Positions 1-8,616 of a DNA stretch of 64,000 nucleotides are shown here, in pieces. The notes beneath the pieces are model-generated. The model did not search any database and was not told where the DNA came from. It saw only the letters and a program-made list of their open reading frames with translations. The translations under genes were made by a program, and so were the position numbers. Every line of letters begins with the position of its first letter. The stretch's first letter is position 1. Source of the stretch: Methanospirillum purgamenti (GTDB taxonomy: Archaea > Halobacteriota > Methanomicrobia > Methanomicrobiales > Methanospirillaceae); assembly GCF_018502485.1 (NCBI RefSeq), contig NZ_CP075546.1; one strand, given 5' to 3'.

Positions 1-744
1 TTTCTTGAACTCGATAGCGGCGTTGAGGAGCATGATTTTAGCCTTGGTGACTTTTTCAGGCATGCCCGGGTGAACACGTTCCTTATCAATGACCATGCCG
101 AGAATGATCTCGGAATCTTCGATTGAACCACCGACTTTCTTTTCAATCTTGATATTTTCAGTGTCAACCGTTCCATCAGTCTCTGCAACCATGGTGACTG
201 CTTTGACTACAAGATCACAGAGTTTTTCCTTTGCTGCCTCTGCGCCCTTTCCTGTCATTGCAGTTTCTGCAATTTTCTTAAGTATCTTGGTATCTTTTGC
301 CTTGACATCGATTGCAATGGTCTTGAGCAGGTCCTGTGCCTTCTCTGCTGCCATCCGGTATCCATGTGCGATAACCGTTGGGTGAACATCCTGTTCGAGG
401 AGTTCTTCAGAGCGTTTCAGGAGTTCTCCTGCAATAACTACTGCAGTGGTAGTTCCATCGCCGACCTCATCATCCTGGGTCTTTGCGACTTCAACCATCA
501 TCTTTGCAGCCGGGTGTTCGATATCCATCTCTTTCAGGATGGTTACACCATCGTTGGTAATGACAACATCACCGATGGTATCGACCAGCATCTTGTCCAT
601 GCCTTTTGGTCCGAGTGTAGTCCGGACTGCATTTGCAACGGCCTTTGCTGCGGCGATGTTCATGCCCTGTGCATCGCGCCCGCGAGTACGGGAGCTTCCT
701 TCTTTAAGAATAAGAATTGGCTGTCCTCCAAGTTGTGTAGCCAT
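1..744 (-). CDS. Thermosome (group II chaperonin) subunit, C-terminus off the window
   Basis: ATP-dependent cytosolic protein-folding chamber subunit. The first 248 residues are visible and the gene runs off the left edge. Typical group II chaperonin motifs are present: TLGPKGMDKML (residues 43-53), GDVVITNDGVTIL (58-70) and DEVGDGTTTAVV around residue 95, which includes the nucleotide-binding GDGTT loop. The start at 744 (MATQLGGQPI) matches the usual thermosome N-terminus and has a GGTGAT ribosome-binding site just upstream. A 50-bp gap separates it from the stop of the regulator gene on the same strand, so the two may or may not be co-transcribed. Identification is secure; which paralogue (alpha, beta, gamma) it is cannot be told. 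Confidence 0.95.
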   Translation of the reverse strand, partial: MATQLGGQPILILKEGSSRTRGRDAQGMNIAAAKAVANAVRTTLGPKGMDKMLVDTIGDVVITNDGVTILKEMDIEHPAAKMMVEVAKTQDDEVGDGTTTAVVIAGELLKRSEELLEQDVHPTVIAHGYRMAAEKAQDLLKTIAIDVKAKDTKILKKIAETAMTGKGAEAAKEKLCDLVVKAVTMVAETDGTVDTENIKIEKKVGGSIEDSEIILGMVIDKERVHPGMPEKVTKAKIMLLNAAIEFKK

Positions 745-797
745 AAAATATCACCACGTTGTAGGATAAGGTTGTTTAGTGGTTCTATATAAAAATA

Positions 798-1718
798 TCA
801 GTTTAGAATCAAGTTGATGAGGTCGTCAGGTTCATCAAGAGAAAGGAGGGAATCTTCTCCAATCATCAGAGTACGCCCTATTCTGCGCTGCCTGTGATCA
901 TCGGTCATTACACACATGGCATGAGTTCGCGTCACCTGGGAAATGTTGCCTATGATTCCTGCCCTTCTGGCTACCTTCTGAGATGATCCATATCCTGTCA
1001 ATATTGTGTGAGAATCATATCTTACGAGAGCCTGGAAAGGAGCATGATGCATGGGTTGGACATGCATCCCCATCTCCTCAATTGCAGCCTGAATCGGCAT
1101 TTCCTCTGGGGTTGTGAGATTATTATGTTCTTTGAACTGCGATTTGGATTGAATCAGATCAATAGGCTCTACTACTCCTGAATCAAACGTCTCTTCAATT
1201 CTGAGAGCAATTTCAATGGTAGTCCCCATTCCTGATTCGTATTTCGCAACAGTTCGCCTGGAAACACCTAGTATCTGACCAAGATCTCCTAATGAAAGGT
1301 TAGAATGTTCACGAAGTTCACGAAGGCGTTCACCGCTGATATTCACATAGAGACCTCCTGGTGATGCATAAATGAGAGGTGGTGAATCTTCTACAAAATA
1401 GTCATGCAAGGTTGGGTAGTTTATCGCAAAAATTCCATACCTGACATAAACCGCACCTCGTTCCAGCTCAGCATCCCTGGCTCTCTCACCAACAATCAGC
1501 GGTGTTCCACTGAGATTGCGGGCAATCCTGTCCAGGTCCCGTGCATTTTCTTCACTGATGCTATCAATATGAGAAATCACCTTCAGGACAACAATCCGTT
1601 CACCATTTCCGGCAATGATGTCAAAACTCTTAGGTCTCATTGCGAAAACTTCGGATACTTCATATCCTGCCATGATCATCACACTGATGACATTACGAAG
1701 CAGACGATCCTGGGACAT
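798..1718 (-). CDS. Archaeal HTH (XRE-type) transcriptional regulator
   Basis: A 306-residue DNA-binding protein of the archaeal family annotated as putative HTH-type transcriptional regulatory protein. The N-terminal 120 residues form an alpha/beta domain of a kind found in these regulators. A Cro/XRE helix-turn-helix follows at about residues 131-178, with the core SLGDLGQILGVSRRTVAKYE. The remaining C-terminal part is uncharacterised. The gene is divergent from tiaS across 130 bp. A near-palindromic GTAC-rich stretch just upstream of its start could be an autoregulatory operator, but this is only inferred. The regulated genes are unknown. Confidence 0.85.
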   Translation of the reverse strand: MSQDRLLRNVISVMIMAGYEVSEVFAMRPKSFDIIAGNGERIVVLKVISHIDSISEENARDLDRIARNLSGTPLIVGERARDAELERGAVYVRYGIFAINYPTLHDYFVEDSPPLIYASPGGLYVNISGERLRELREHSNLSLGDLGQILGVSRRTVAKYESGMGTTIEIALRIEETFDSGVVEPIDLIQSKSQFKEHNNLTTPEEMPIQAAIEEMGMHVQPMHHAPFQALVRYDSHTILTGYGSSQKVARRAGIIGNISQVTRTHAMCVMTDDHRQRRIGRTLMIGEDSLLSLDEPDDLINLILN

Positions 1719-1848
1719 GTACTACCGTATTTGGTACTTGTATAATTCCTGTACATAAGGAATGTGGTGCGCAGGTGGTTATTAGACCAAAAATCCATAT
1801 GGGCCTAATCTTGTAGAATCACTCAATATGGGGAGCAGATGAAAAAAT
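1719..1848. promoter_or_regulatory. Divergent promoter region between the XRE regulator and tiaS
   Basis: On the minus strand an AATTATACAA TATA-like box lies about 25 bp before the regulator start. A TACC-N6-GGTA inverted motif, with flanking GTAC repeats, overlaps the likely transcription start. On the plus strand no clear box is seen. An autoregulatory operator is inferred only from symmetry and position. Confidence 0.25.
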
Positions 1849-3144
1849 ATGACAAATATTCATTTTTATATCGGTCTGGATGATACCGATGCTCCGGATG
1901 GTATGTGTACTACCTGGCTTGGTGCTCTTCTGGCTACCATTATCAAAGCGAAGGGTATGAGAATAATCAGTACCCGGTTGGTAAGGTTAAATCCTACCAT
2001 ACCATACAAAACTCGCGGAAACGCAGCGATTTCTCTGTCCGTAATCGGTGATCCTGATTATACGTTTGATCTTACATGCAGTATTGTTTTAAAACATGCA
2101 TCATTATCCTGTGAAAATACTCATCCTGGAATTGTAGTCTCTTTGAAGAAGCCGCCATCTGATTTTTACTGGAAAGCTGTCAGCGGAATTTGCACCATCG
2201 ATGAAGCACGTTCATTCCTTCCTTCGCATGTTCTTCACTACCAGGGATATAAACTTGGACGTGGTCTTATTGGAGCCGCCGCTGCTGTCTGTAGTGAATT
2301 TCCTGATCATACCTGGGAACTGCTAGCATATAGAGAACCAGAACGGTTCCTGCTACCAAGAGAAGTTAATGCAGATAGTCTTCGTCTCTCTGAAGATATT
2401 ACATCTCCTCACACATGGGACACCTGGGATCCTGATTTGAATGGTCCGGTCTGTATCCCGCATACGCCTGATCCGGTTTTGTTTGGAATCAGGGGCGATT
2501 CACCATATTCGGTTGATCACGCATATTCGATGATTCAATCTGAAAAACCTGGTATGTATCAGATATGGATGACAAATCAGGGTACAGATGCCCATCTCGT
2601 ATTTTATGATTCAGGACTCCCTCAAAATGGCATATCATACCTCATGAGAGGATTTGTGTGCACAAAACCGAAAACCGGTGAGGGAGGGCATGTCTCTTTT
2701 GATTTCAAGACTCGTGAAGTTGTGATATCCTGCATGGCGTTTGAGCCAACCAAAAAATTCAGAGACATAGTACGGTCATTACGGCCAGGTGATGAATTAC
2801 TGGTTGCCGGAAGTTATCTGAAAGAAACCCTCAACCTGGAAAAGATCTACGTCTTTTCTGCAGAGCCATACTCAAAAGAAACCCCTCCTCTTTGTCCGGA
2901 ATGTGGAAAACGCATGACCAGCGCCGGTTATAAAAAAGGGTTTAAATGTAAACGTTGTGGGGCCAGGGAAAAAATACCGGAGATAACATTTGAATCACGG
3001 ACTATCACTCCAGGTTGGTATGAGGTTCCCCCTGGTGCGAGGCGGCACCTTTCTCGCCCGATGAGACGAGGATTTGTTCCGCCTGATCCTTCATATCTCC
3101 CTGCTCATCGCAGTCAGTTATTTTTAAAAGGCCAGCATATTTGA
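1849..3144 (+). CDS. tiaS: tRNA(Ile2) 2-agmatinylcytidine synthetase TiaS
   Basis: TiaS attaches agmatine to C34 of tRNA-Ile(CAU), giving 2-agmatinylcytidine so that AUA is decoded as isoleucine. It is specific to archaea. The 431-residue protein opens with the family signature FYIGLDDTDAPDGMCTTWL. It has the middle catalytic part with HYQGYKLGRGLIGAAAAV, an OB-fold region, and a C-terminal zinc ribbon (CPECGKRM then CKRCG, around residues 355-375). Length and domain order are normal for the family. The start at 1849 puts the DDTD motif at the usual distance from the N-terminus. Confidence 0.95.
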   Translation: MTNIHFYIGLDDTDAPDGMCTTWLGALLATIIKAKGMRIISTRLVRLNPTIPYKTRGNAAISLSVIGDPDYTFDLTCSIVLKHASLSCENTHPGIVVSLKKPPSDFYWKAVSGICTIDEARSFLPSHVLHYQGYKLGRGLIGAAAAVCSEFPDHTWELLAYREPERFLLPREVNADSLRLSEDITSPHTWDTWDPDLNGPVCIPHTPDPVLFGIRGDSPYSVDHAYSMIQSEKPGMYQIWMTNQGTDAHLVFYDSGLPQNGISYLMRGFVCTKPKTGEGGHVSFDFKTREVVISCMAFEPTKKFRDIVRSLRPGDELLVAGSYLKETLNLEKIYVFSAEPYSKETPPLCPECGKRMTSAGYKKGFKCKRCGAREKIPEITFESRTITPGWYEVPPGARRHLSRPMRRGFVPPDPSYLPAHRSQLFLKGQHI

Positions 3145-3235
3145 GAAAATTGTATTGACCAAACATCATGGATAGGTTTTCCATCCATTTTTTTACACGT
3201 CAGGTACTTAGCATGAGAGTGCCTACCTATAAGAC

Positions 3236-4153
3236 ATGGAATGTGATGTGCCGGTTCGACAGGTCCATCTAACGTCTGATATGAGAGTTAAATCTCTCAT
3301 TCAGGCAATGGAACAAGCGGGAGCGTATAATGGTGGTGCTCTCTCACGTGCGGTTCAGATCACCGGTACGATGTACAAGGACGCTGATGTTACTCGTTTC
3401 TTTGGGCTCGCAGGGGCAATGGTCCCTGCTGGCATGGGAGGAATTGTTTCGGATTTGATGGAATCAGGGCATATTGATGTACTGGTTTCTACCGGGGCAA
3501 ACCTGACTCATGATGTTATCGAAGCTATCGGATGCCATCATTTCCGAGGGACCGAGAAGTGTAATGATGTTGAGCTTCGTCATGATGAGATCAACCGAAT
3601 TTATGATGTATATCTCCCAAATGAGTCTTTTATAAAATTTGAGGAGTTCATGCAGGACGTTCTATCAAAAATACCTGATGGTACAGTTCTTTCAATTTCA
3701 GAATTACTTGCTCATATCGGTTCTCATCTGCCTAGTGGAATTCTTGCAACGGCTGCACGGAAAAAAATCCCTGTATTTTGTCCGGCAGTTCAGGATTCCA
3801 TGATCGGTCTGCAGTTCTGGTTATATCGGCAGACTCATAAGGTCATCATCGATGCTTTTGGCGATATGAATAAAATTATGGATATATGCTTTGCTGCGAA
3901 AAAAGCTGGAGCTTTTCTTGTCGGAGGAGGGGTTCCGAAGAATTATATCCTGCAAAGCATGCTTATGACACCGAAAGGGTTTACATATGCGGTTCAATTA
4001 ACCGGGGATCGCCCGGACCTTGGAGGGCTTTCAGGTGCAACACTTGATGAAGCACGGTCATGGGGGAAGGTCGATGAAGATGCAAAGACGGTGACGGTGT
4101 ATGGGGATGCAACAATTACATTTCCTTTAATTATGTCCGCAGTATTGGAGTAG
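3236..4153 (+). CDS. dys: Deoxyhypusine synthase
   Basis: Transfers the aminobutyl group of spermidine to a lysine of archaeal initiation factor aIF5A, the first step of hypusine formation. The 305-residue sequence shows the NAD-binding GLAGAMVPAGMGG and LVSTGANLTHD motifs. Near the C-terminus it has SWGKV, in which K278 corresponds to the catalytic lysine that forms the enzyme-substrate imine in the human enzyme, followed by VYGDATITFPLI. The 3236 ATG gives the expected PVRQVHL N-terminus. The stop lies 5 bp before pyrF, so the two are probably co-transcribed. Confidence 0.93.
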   Translation: MECDVPVRQVHLTSDMRVKSLIQAMEQAGAYNGGALSRAVQITGTMYKDADVTRFFGLAGAMVPAGMGGIVSDLMESGHIDVLVSTGANLTHDVIEAIGCHHFRGTEKCNDVELRHDEINRIYDVYLPNESFIKFEEFMQDVLSKIPDGTVLSISELLAHIGSHLPSGILATAARKKIPVFCPAVQDSMIGLQFWLYRQTHKVIIDAFGDMNKIMDICFAAKKAGAFLVGGGVPKNYILQSMLMTPKGFTYAVQLTGDRPDLGGLSGATLDEARSWGKVDEDAKTVTVYGDATITFPLIMSAVLE

Positions 4154-4158
4154 TTATC

Positions 4159-4794
4159 ATGACCGACATCATTCTGGCACTTGATGTATCTACAGGGAAA
4201 GATGCATTATCAATTGCAAAAAAGACCGCTCCATTTATTGATGCTATTAAGATCGGATACCCGTTGGTTCTGGCTGCTGGTCTGGAAATAGCCAACCAGT
4301 TGTCTGATGAAGGCCTCCCGCTGATAGCTGATTTTAAAGTTGCAGATATCCCTAATACCAGTCGTCTTATTGCAGAAGAAGTCTTTTCTCATGGATTTTC
4401 TGGCATTATATGCCATGGATTTGTGGGAAGGGATTCTGTTCTTGCATGTGTGGAAACAGCACATGACCACGGTGGTGAATGTTATGTGGTAACAGAGATG
4501 AGTCATCCTGGAGCGGTTGATTTTTTCCATGGAGGAATTGCTGAACGAATTGCAGGTTTAGTCTGTGAAACGAATGCTGATGGTATAATTGCCCCTGCAA
4601 CAAGACCTGAACGAACCTCACTTCTGCGCACCCTGATCGGGACAAAAAAGATCCTGTCACCAGGAGTAGGAGCCCAGGGAGGAGATCCTGCAGCGATTGC
4701 TTCTATTGTTGACGGGATTATTGTTGGTCGCGCAATTTACGAAGCAAAAGATCCGGGATCTGCAGCAGAGGAATATTCCCGTTTCAGAACCTGA
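4159..4794 (+). CDS. pyrF: Orotidine 5'-phosphate decarboxylase
   Basis: Last step of de novo UMP synthesis, OMP to UMP plus CO2. The 211-residue TIM barrel carries the catalytic DFKVADIPNT signature (D58, K60, D63), the phosphate-binding end SPGVGAQGG, and VDGIIVGRAIY. Length is typical of archaeal PyrF. The start follows the deoxyhypusine synthase stop by 5 bp. No ribosome-binding site stands out beyond the short spacer, which suggests translational coupling. Confidence 0.95.
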   Translation: MTDIILALDVSTGKDALSIAKKTAPFIDAIKIGYPLVLAAGLEIANQLSDEGLPLIADFKVADIPNTSRLIAEEVFSHGFSGIICHGFVGRDSVLACVETAHDHGGECYVVTEMSHPGAVDFFHGGIAERIAGLVCETNADGIIAPATRPERTSLLRTLIGTKKILSPGVGAQGGDPAAIASIVDGIIVGRAIYEAKDPGSAAEEYSRFRT

Positions 4795-4849
4795 TCTGAA
4801 ATTACTGAACAACCCAATATGTTAAGGAATGAAAAGGTGAATTAAAATT

Positions 4850-5212
4850 ATGAACTGGACGATAGAGCAGCGTGAACTGGCAGAGAAGTATTCCTGCAAG
4901 GAAGAGATCCCTGTAAGTGAACGTAAATATAAATGTCACACCTGCCACCTGATTGTTGATGAGAGTCCATGCCCTGTGTGTGGAGATGTAAATCCGGAAA
5001 TCATGTGTCCGCTGGACAATTGTGACTGTTCACATGAAATTGCTGCAACGATTGAATATTGTCCACTTTGTGGCGAACCGGTTTGTCCGGAATGCGGCTG
5101 TCATGATGTTGTCCAGATTAGCCGGGTGACCGGATATCTGCAGGATGTCTCCGGGTGGAATGCAGGAAAACAGCAGGAACTCAAAGATCGTCAGCGATAT
5201 AGTGTCACATGA
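4850..5212 (+). CDS. Stand-alone zinc/glycyl-radical domain like the C-terminus of anaerobic ribonucleotide reductase
   Basis: A 120-residue Cys-rich protein. Its C-terminal half reads like the end of class III ribonucleotide reductase NrdD: two CPxCG knuckles (YCPLCG, CPECGC), then SRVTGYLQDVSGWNAGKQQE. In full-length NrdD the glycine of this RVxGYL loop (here G95) carries the catalytic glycyl radical and the four cysteines bind zinc. The N-terminal half has further Cys pairs (CHTC, CPVCG). There is no ten-stranded barrel, so it cannot be the whole enzyme. It could be a spare-part radical domain, in the way GrcA/YfiD serves pyruvate formate-lyase, or a subunit of a split reductase. Its stop overlaps the start of cbiZ by 4 bp. 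Confidence 0.7.
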   Translation: MNWTIEQRELAEKYSCKEEIPVSERKYKCHTCHLIVDESPCPVCGDVNPEIMCPLDNCDCSHEIAATIEYCPLCGEPVCPECGCHDVVQISRVTGYLQDVSGWNAGKQQELKDRQRYSVT

Positions 5213-6108
5213 GGTACTACCTCAACTCATCATCCCTGATTGTCAGGGGGAAATTTCGCGTATGCAGTTCCAGTCTGGATGGTGGTATCAGGGACTGTAC
5301 AACACTCATTAATCATCAGGTTTCAAACAATTTTTCAGGTGATCCCGAACGGGAACTTGAAACTCTGGTTTTATCTCTTGGACTATCAAAAAAATCTACC
5401 GCAGGTCTTCTCACCGCAGTGTCGATGAATACACTTTGTATTCTATCCTGGGATAGTCTCACTGTTTTTATTACCGCAGGTGTCACACATCCGGATCCTG
5501 TCGGTTCGGATGTAATCCAATCTCCTCCCACAGCGGGAACAATAAATATTATAGTAATGGTCCAGAATTTTTCAGATCAGGGTCTTGTTGATGCTGTCAT
5601 TACCGTGACTGAAGCAAAGTCATTAGCACTCCGAAATATTGGTCACTCCTTTGCAGGTACCGTTACAGATGCAGTGGCGATTGCGACCGAAGGATCTGGA
5701 GATGTCAGGTATGCAGGAAGTGCAACAGAGATTGGGCAGCGCATTCATGCGACGGTGTTCTTTGGAACTCAACAGGCCCTTATGAGACAGACTGGAGTTA
5801 TTCAGCGAAAAAAGCCTTCGTTTTTTATCCAGTCCAGTATGGGTGGTTCACATTGGATTGAATGGGAAAAAAAGAACTGCCCTTATTATCCGTGTCATTT
5901 TGAAGGCCAGCGGTGTGATTTCTGCTATTGTCCTCTCTACCCATGTGGTGACACAACCCTTGGAGACTGGATTGAGAAACCAGGAAAGGCTTCGGTGTGG
6001 AGTTGCACCAGGTGTACGTTAAACCATGATCCCCGGGTTACCAGTCATCTCAAGAGAAATCCTGAAGCCTCACTTGAGGAATTAAAGGCTCTTTTCTTGA
6101 AAATATAA
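5209..6108 (+). CDS. cbiZ: Adenosylcobinamide amidohydrolase CbiZ with C-terminal Cys-rich domain
   Basis: CbiZ removes the aminopropanol side chain from salvaged cobinamide to give cobyric acid, so that methanogens can rebuild their own cobamide for methyl transfer. Residues about 1-215 match the CbiZ family (LLTAVSMNTL, GTVTDAVAIATEGSG, GSATEIGQRIHATVF). Residues about 220-299 are a separate small Cys-rich domain (CPYYPCHFEGQRCDFCYCPLYPCGD, here cited only by its Cys spacing, then WSCTRC). This domain is also found alone or fused to CbiZ in methanogens and probably binds metal. The start overlaps the previous stop (ATGA), which indicates translational coupling. Confidence 0.85.
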   Translation: MRYYLNSSSLIVRGKFRVCSSSLDGGIRDCTTLINHQVSNNFSGDPERELETLVLSLGLSKKSTAGLLTAVSMNTLCILSWDSLTVFITAGVTHPDPVGSDVIQSPPTAGTINIIVMVQNFSDQGLVDAVITVTEAKSLALRNIGHSFAGTVTDAVAIATEGSGDVRYAGSATEIGQRIHATVFFGTQQALMRQTGVIQRKKPSFFIQSSMGGSHWIEWEKKNCPYYPCHFEGQRCDFCYCPLYPCGDTTLGDWIEKPGKASVWSCTRCTLNHDPRVTSHLKRNPEASLEELKALFLKI

Positions 6109-6202
6109 TTTATTTTTACATTTTTTTAAACCCTGAATACTTTCACCCTCCGGGAGTAGGATTTAATATGTCCTGATGGCGGACCTTTTACCTGGAGATG
6201 AA

Positions 6203-8032
6203 ATGGAACTAAAAGAAATCGCAGACAGGATCTCCGAAAAATTTGCTGCAGCAGGTCATCCAATCGACCGGGCAAAACTGGAGGAGCGTATTTACCGATT
6301 TGTAGACGAGTTTTCTGTGCCACCCGCAGAGGCAGAACGGTCAATTATGAGCGATTATGCCAGGATGTTTGGCATGGAACTCCCCTCATCTACACCGACG
6401 AAGAAAAATAACAATGAGCTCACTCCAGTAGCAGAGATTCAGGCTGAACAATGGGTCACAATCGAAGGACAGGTTGTTACTCTGTTTCCGTCCCGTTCAC
6501 CCTCTATTGCACAGAGTGGCATTATTGCAGATGGTACTGGGTCGATCCGGTTTGTCATCTGGGCAAATGATAATGCACCCGCTGTCGAACAAAAAAAGTG
6601 GTACCGGTTTGAATCTGCTGTAGCTGATGAATATAACGGACAAGTGAGTCTGAAGGTTCACAAAGGTACAACCATAACCGAAATATCAGGAGAAGATGCT
6701 CCTGCTCCGGAGATTATACCAATTGGGCAGTTGGTCCCCAACAGGTGGATTTCGATAGAAGGTGAAGTCACAGCTCTTTTTCCCCCACGTTCTCCGTCGA
6801 TTTCTCAAACCGGAATTATTGCAGATGGAAGTGGGACTACCCGGTTTACCGTCTGGGCATCAGCTGAAGCCCCTCTGATGGAGAAGGGTGAGTGGTATCG
6901 GCTTGATCTCGTGGAAACCGATGAATTTAACGGACAGGTAAATGTAAAAATTCATTCTGGAACCACTATCACTCCATTGAACCGTGATGATATCCCTAAA
7001 ATGGAAAATACACCAATTGGGCAGATCACCCCTGGTGTTTTTTCGGTAGGAGCAAAGGTTGTCGCCGTTGAGAATCCCAATATTGAGCAGATACTTCAGC
7101 GCGGTATTCTGGCAGATGAAACAGGCGCTATAAAATTTGTCATTCGCAATACTCCGGATGCGATACCACTGGAGGAAAACCGGTGGTATGAGATATCTTC
7201 AGCAGTTGTTGATCGATATCGTGGTGCACTCAGTCTGCAAATCGCTCCGGGATCTTTTCAGGCTCTTGAAGATGATAGGAGTATCAGACCAAATATTATC
7301 CCGGTTGGTCAGGCAGGCCCTGGAATTGTATGTTTACGGGTTAAACTCGTCCAGGAATATGAGACGACTTCAGATAGGATATTACAATCAGGTCTTGTTG
7401 GAGATGAGTCTGGAACCATGCGTTTTGTTACCTGGAAGGATGATAGTGCTCAGCGGCTGTTACCAGATATGGTCTATGGCATCTACTACGCTTCGGTAGA
7501 TGAATTTAATAATCGTCTTTCTCTCACCTTGAATGGTGCAACGCTTCTACCAGATGAATCTGCAACAATTCAGGTCCGCTCATCCAATGAAGAAATAAAG
7601 GGAGCATTTGTTCATCTCTCTCCAGGCTCCGGGCTTATCAAACGGTGTCCGGTTGAAGGATGCGGGAGAGTCTTATCACGACAAAATTATTGTCCAATTC
7701 ATGAAATACAACCAAATTATATCTATGATCTTCGGGTTAAGGGATGGCTGGATGATGGACAGAAGACCTATGATACAATTATTTCTCGTGAAGGTGTGGA
7801 AGAGCTGACCGGATTGAATCTCATTTCAGCGCAGGAGATGGCAGAGAACAATCCGCTTGGGCTTGATACCGTTTTTTATCATGTGAATGAGCAAATTCTG
7901 GGTCGTTACCTTATATGTCGGGGAAAAACGTTTGATAATCGGCTATTTGCCTATAATTGTGAATTTCAGACATTTGATTCCGGGACATTAGCAGAATTGA
8001 TAAACCGTGCGGAGGGTTCATCAGATGAGTGA
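6203..8032 (+). CDS. Replication factor A, multi-OB-fold single-stranded DNA-binding protein
   Basis: Archaeal RPA large subunit, which coats single-stranded DNA in replication, repair and recombination. Four tandem OB folds are visible as repeats of the pattern (I/V)GQ..P..(I/V)S(I/V)(E/A)G.V..(L/V)(E/F)P....Q.GI(I/L)AD.(T/S)G. They are followed by a C-terminal zinc finger (CPVEGCGRVL, YCPIH). An in-frame ATG at 6176 would add 9 residues, but the ATG at 6203 has a GGAGAT site 5 bp upstream and is preferred, giving about 609 residues. The stop overlaps the following gene by 8 bp. Confidence 0.9.
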   Translation: MELKEIADRISEKFAAAGHPIDRAKLEERIYRFVDEFSVPPAEAERSIMSDYARMFGMELPSSTPTKKNNNELTPVAEIQAEQWVTIEGQVVTLFPSRSPSIAQSGIIADGTGSIRFVIWANDNAPAVEQKKWYRFESAVADEYNGQVSLKVHKGTTITEISGEDAPAPEIIPIGQLVPNRWISIEGEVTALFPPRSPSISQTGIIADGSGTTRFTVWASAEAPLMEKGEWYRLDLVETDEFNGQVNVKIHSGTTITPLNRDDIPKMENTPIGQITPGVFSVGAKVVAVENPNIEQILQRGILADETGAIKFVIRNTPDAIPLEENRWYEISSAVVDRYRGALSLQIAPGSFQALEDDRSIRPNIIPVGQAGPGIVCLRVKLVQEYETTSDRILQSGLVGDESGTMRFVTWKDDSAQRLLPDMVYGIYYASVDEFNNRLSLTLNGATLLPDESATIQVRSSNEEIKGAFVHLSPGSGLIKRCPVEGCGRVLSRQNYCPIHEIQPNYIYDLRVKGWLDDGQKTYDTIISREGVEELTGLNLISAQEMAENNPLGLDTVFYHVNEQILGRYLICRGKTFDNRLFAYNCEFQTFDSGTLAELINRAEGSSDE

Positions 8033-8600
8033 TAATTCAGCAAATAAAAGATTTGAACGTGAGTCTGCAAAAAGGGTATTTGCAGCAGAACTGAGAGACG
8101 CGTATCACCATTTCAGAGAAGGATCAGATGATAAAAGCCCTACATATATCCTTCTTCCAACTGGTGAGCGATGCAACAGAGTTTTTATCACCGGAACCCT
8201 GACCGAGAAGAAAAAATCGGAAGGTGAGGCTGTATTTTATCAGATTCGGGTGATGGATCCGACGGGCATTTTTTTTGTCAGTGCTGGAAGTTATCAACCA
8301 GAAGCATTACACCAGATCTCAACCATAGAATCACCATCATATGTTGCCATTATCGGAAAACCCGGTGTCTTTCAGGCTCCTGATGGGAGAAATCTGGTGT
8401 CGATCCGGGCTGAATCTATAACTGCTGTTGATAAATCAGTCGTAGATTGTTGGATCCTTGACACAGCCAGGCTGACACTGGACAGAATAGAAAAAAACAC
8501 TGATGACCAGGATCATCAAAAGGCTGCTGAAATATACCAGCGTTCGCCTGATTCCTGGCGGCCAAAAATCAAAGAAGCACTTGCTTCTATCCAACTCTGA
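8025..8600 (+). CDS. RPA-associated OB-fold protein (second RPA operon gene)
   Basis: Small OB-fold protein that accompanies RPA in euryarchaeal operons and is expected to bind it. About 191 residues. The OB barrel spans roughly residues 30-135 (NRVFITGTLTEKK, FYQIRVMDPTGIFFVSAG, YVAIIGKPGVF). A helical C-terminus resembling a protein-interaction winged helix follows. A GTG at 8007 is possible, but the ATG at 8025 sits 8 bp after a strong GGAGGG site and lies inside the rpa stop region (ATGAGTGA), so translation is probably coupled to rpa. Confidence 0.85.
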   Translation: MSDNSANKRFERESAKRVFAAELRDAYHHFREGSDDKSPTYILLPTGERCNRVFITGTLTEKKKSEGEAVFYQIRVMDPTGIFFVSAGSYQPEALHQISTIESPSYVAIIGKPGVFQAPDGRNLVSIRAESITAVDKSVVDCWILDTARLTLDRIEKNTDDQDHQKAAEIYQRSPDSWRPKIKEALASIQL

Positions 8601-8616
8601 TTTTTTAAAAAAAAAG

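Noticed and set aside
89..792. Plus-strand ORFs across the thermosome gene
   Set aside because: They are antisense shadows of a clearly conserved chaperonin gene on the minus strand.
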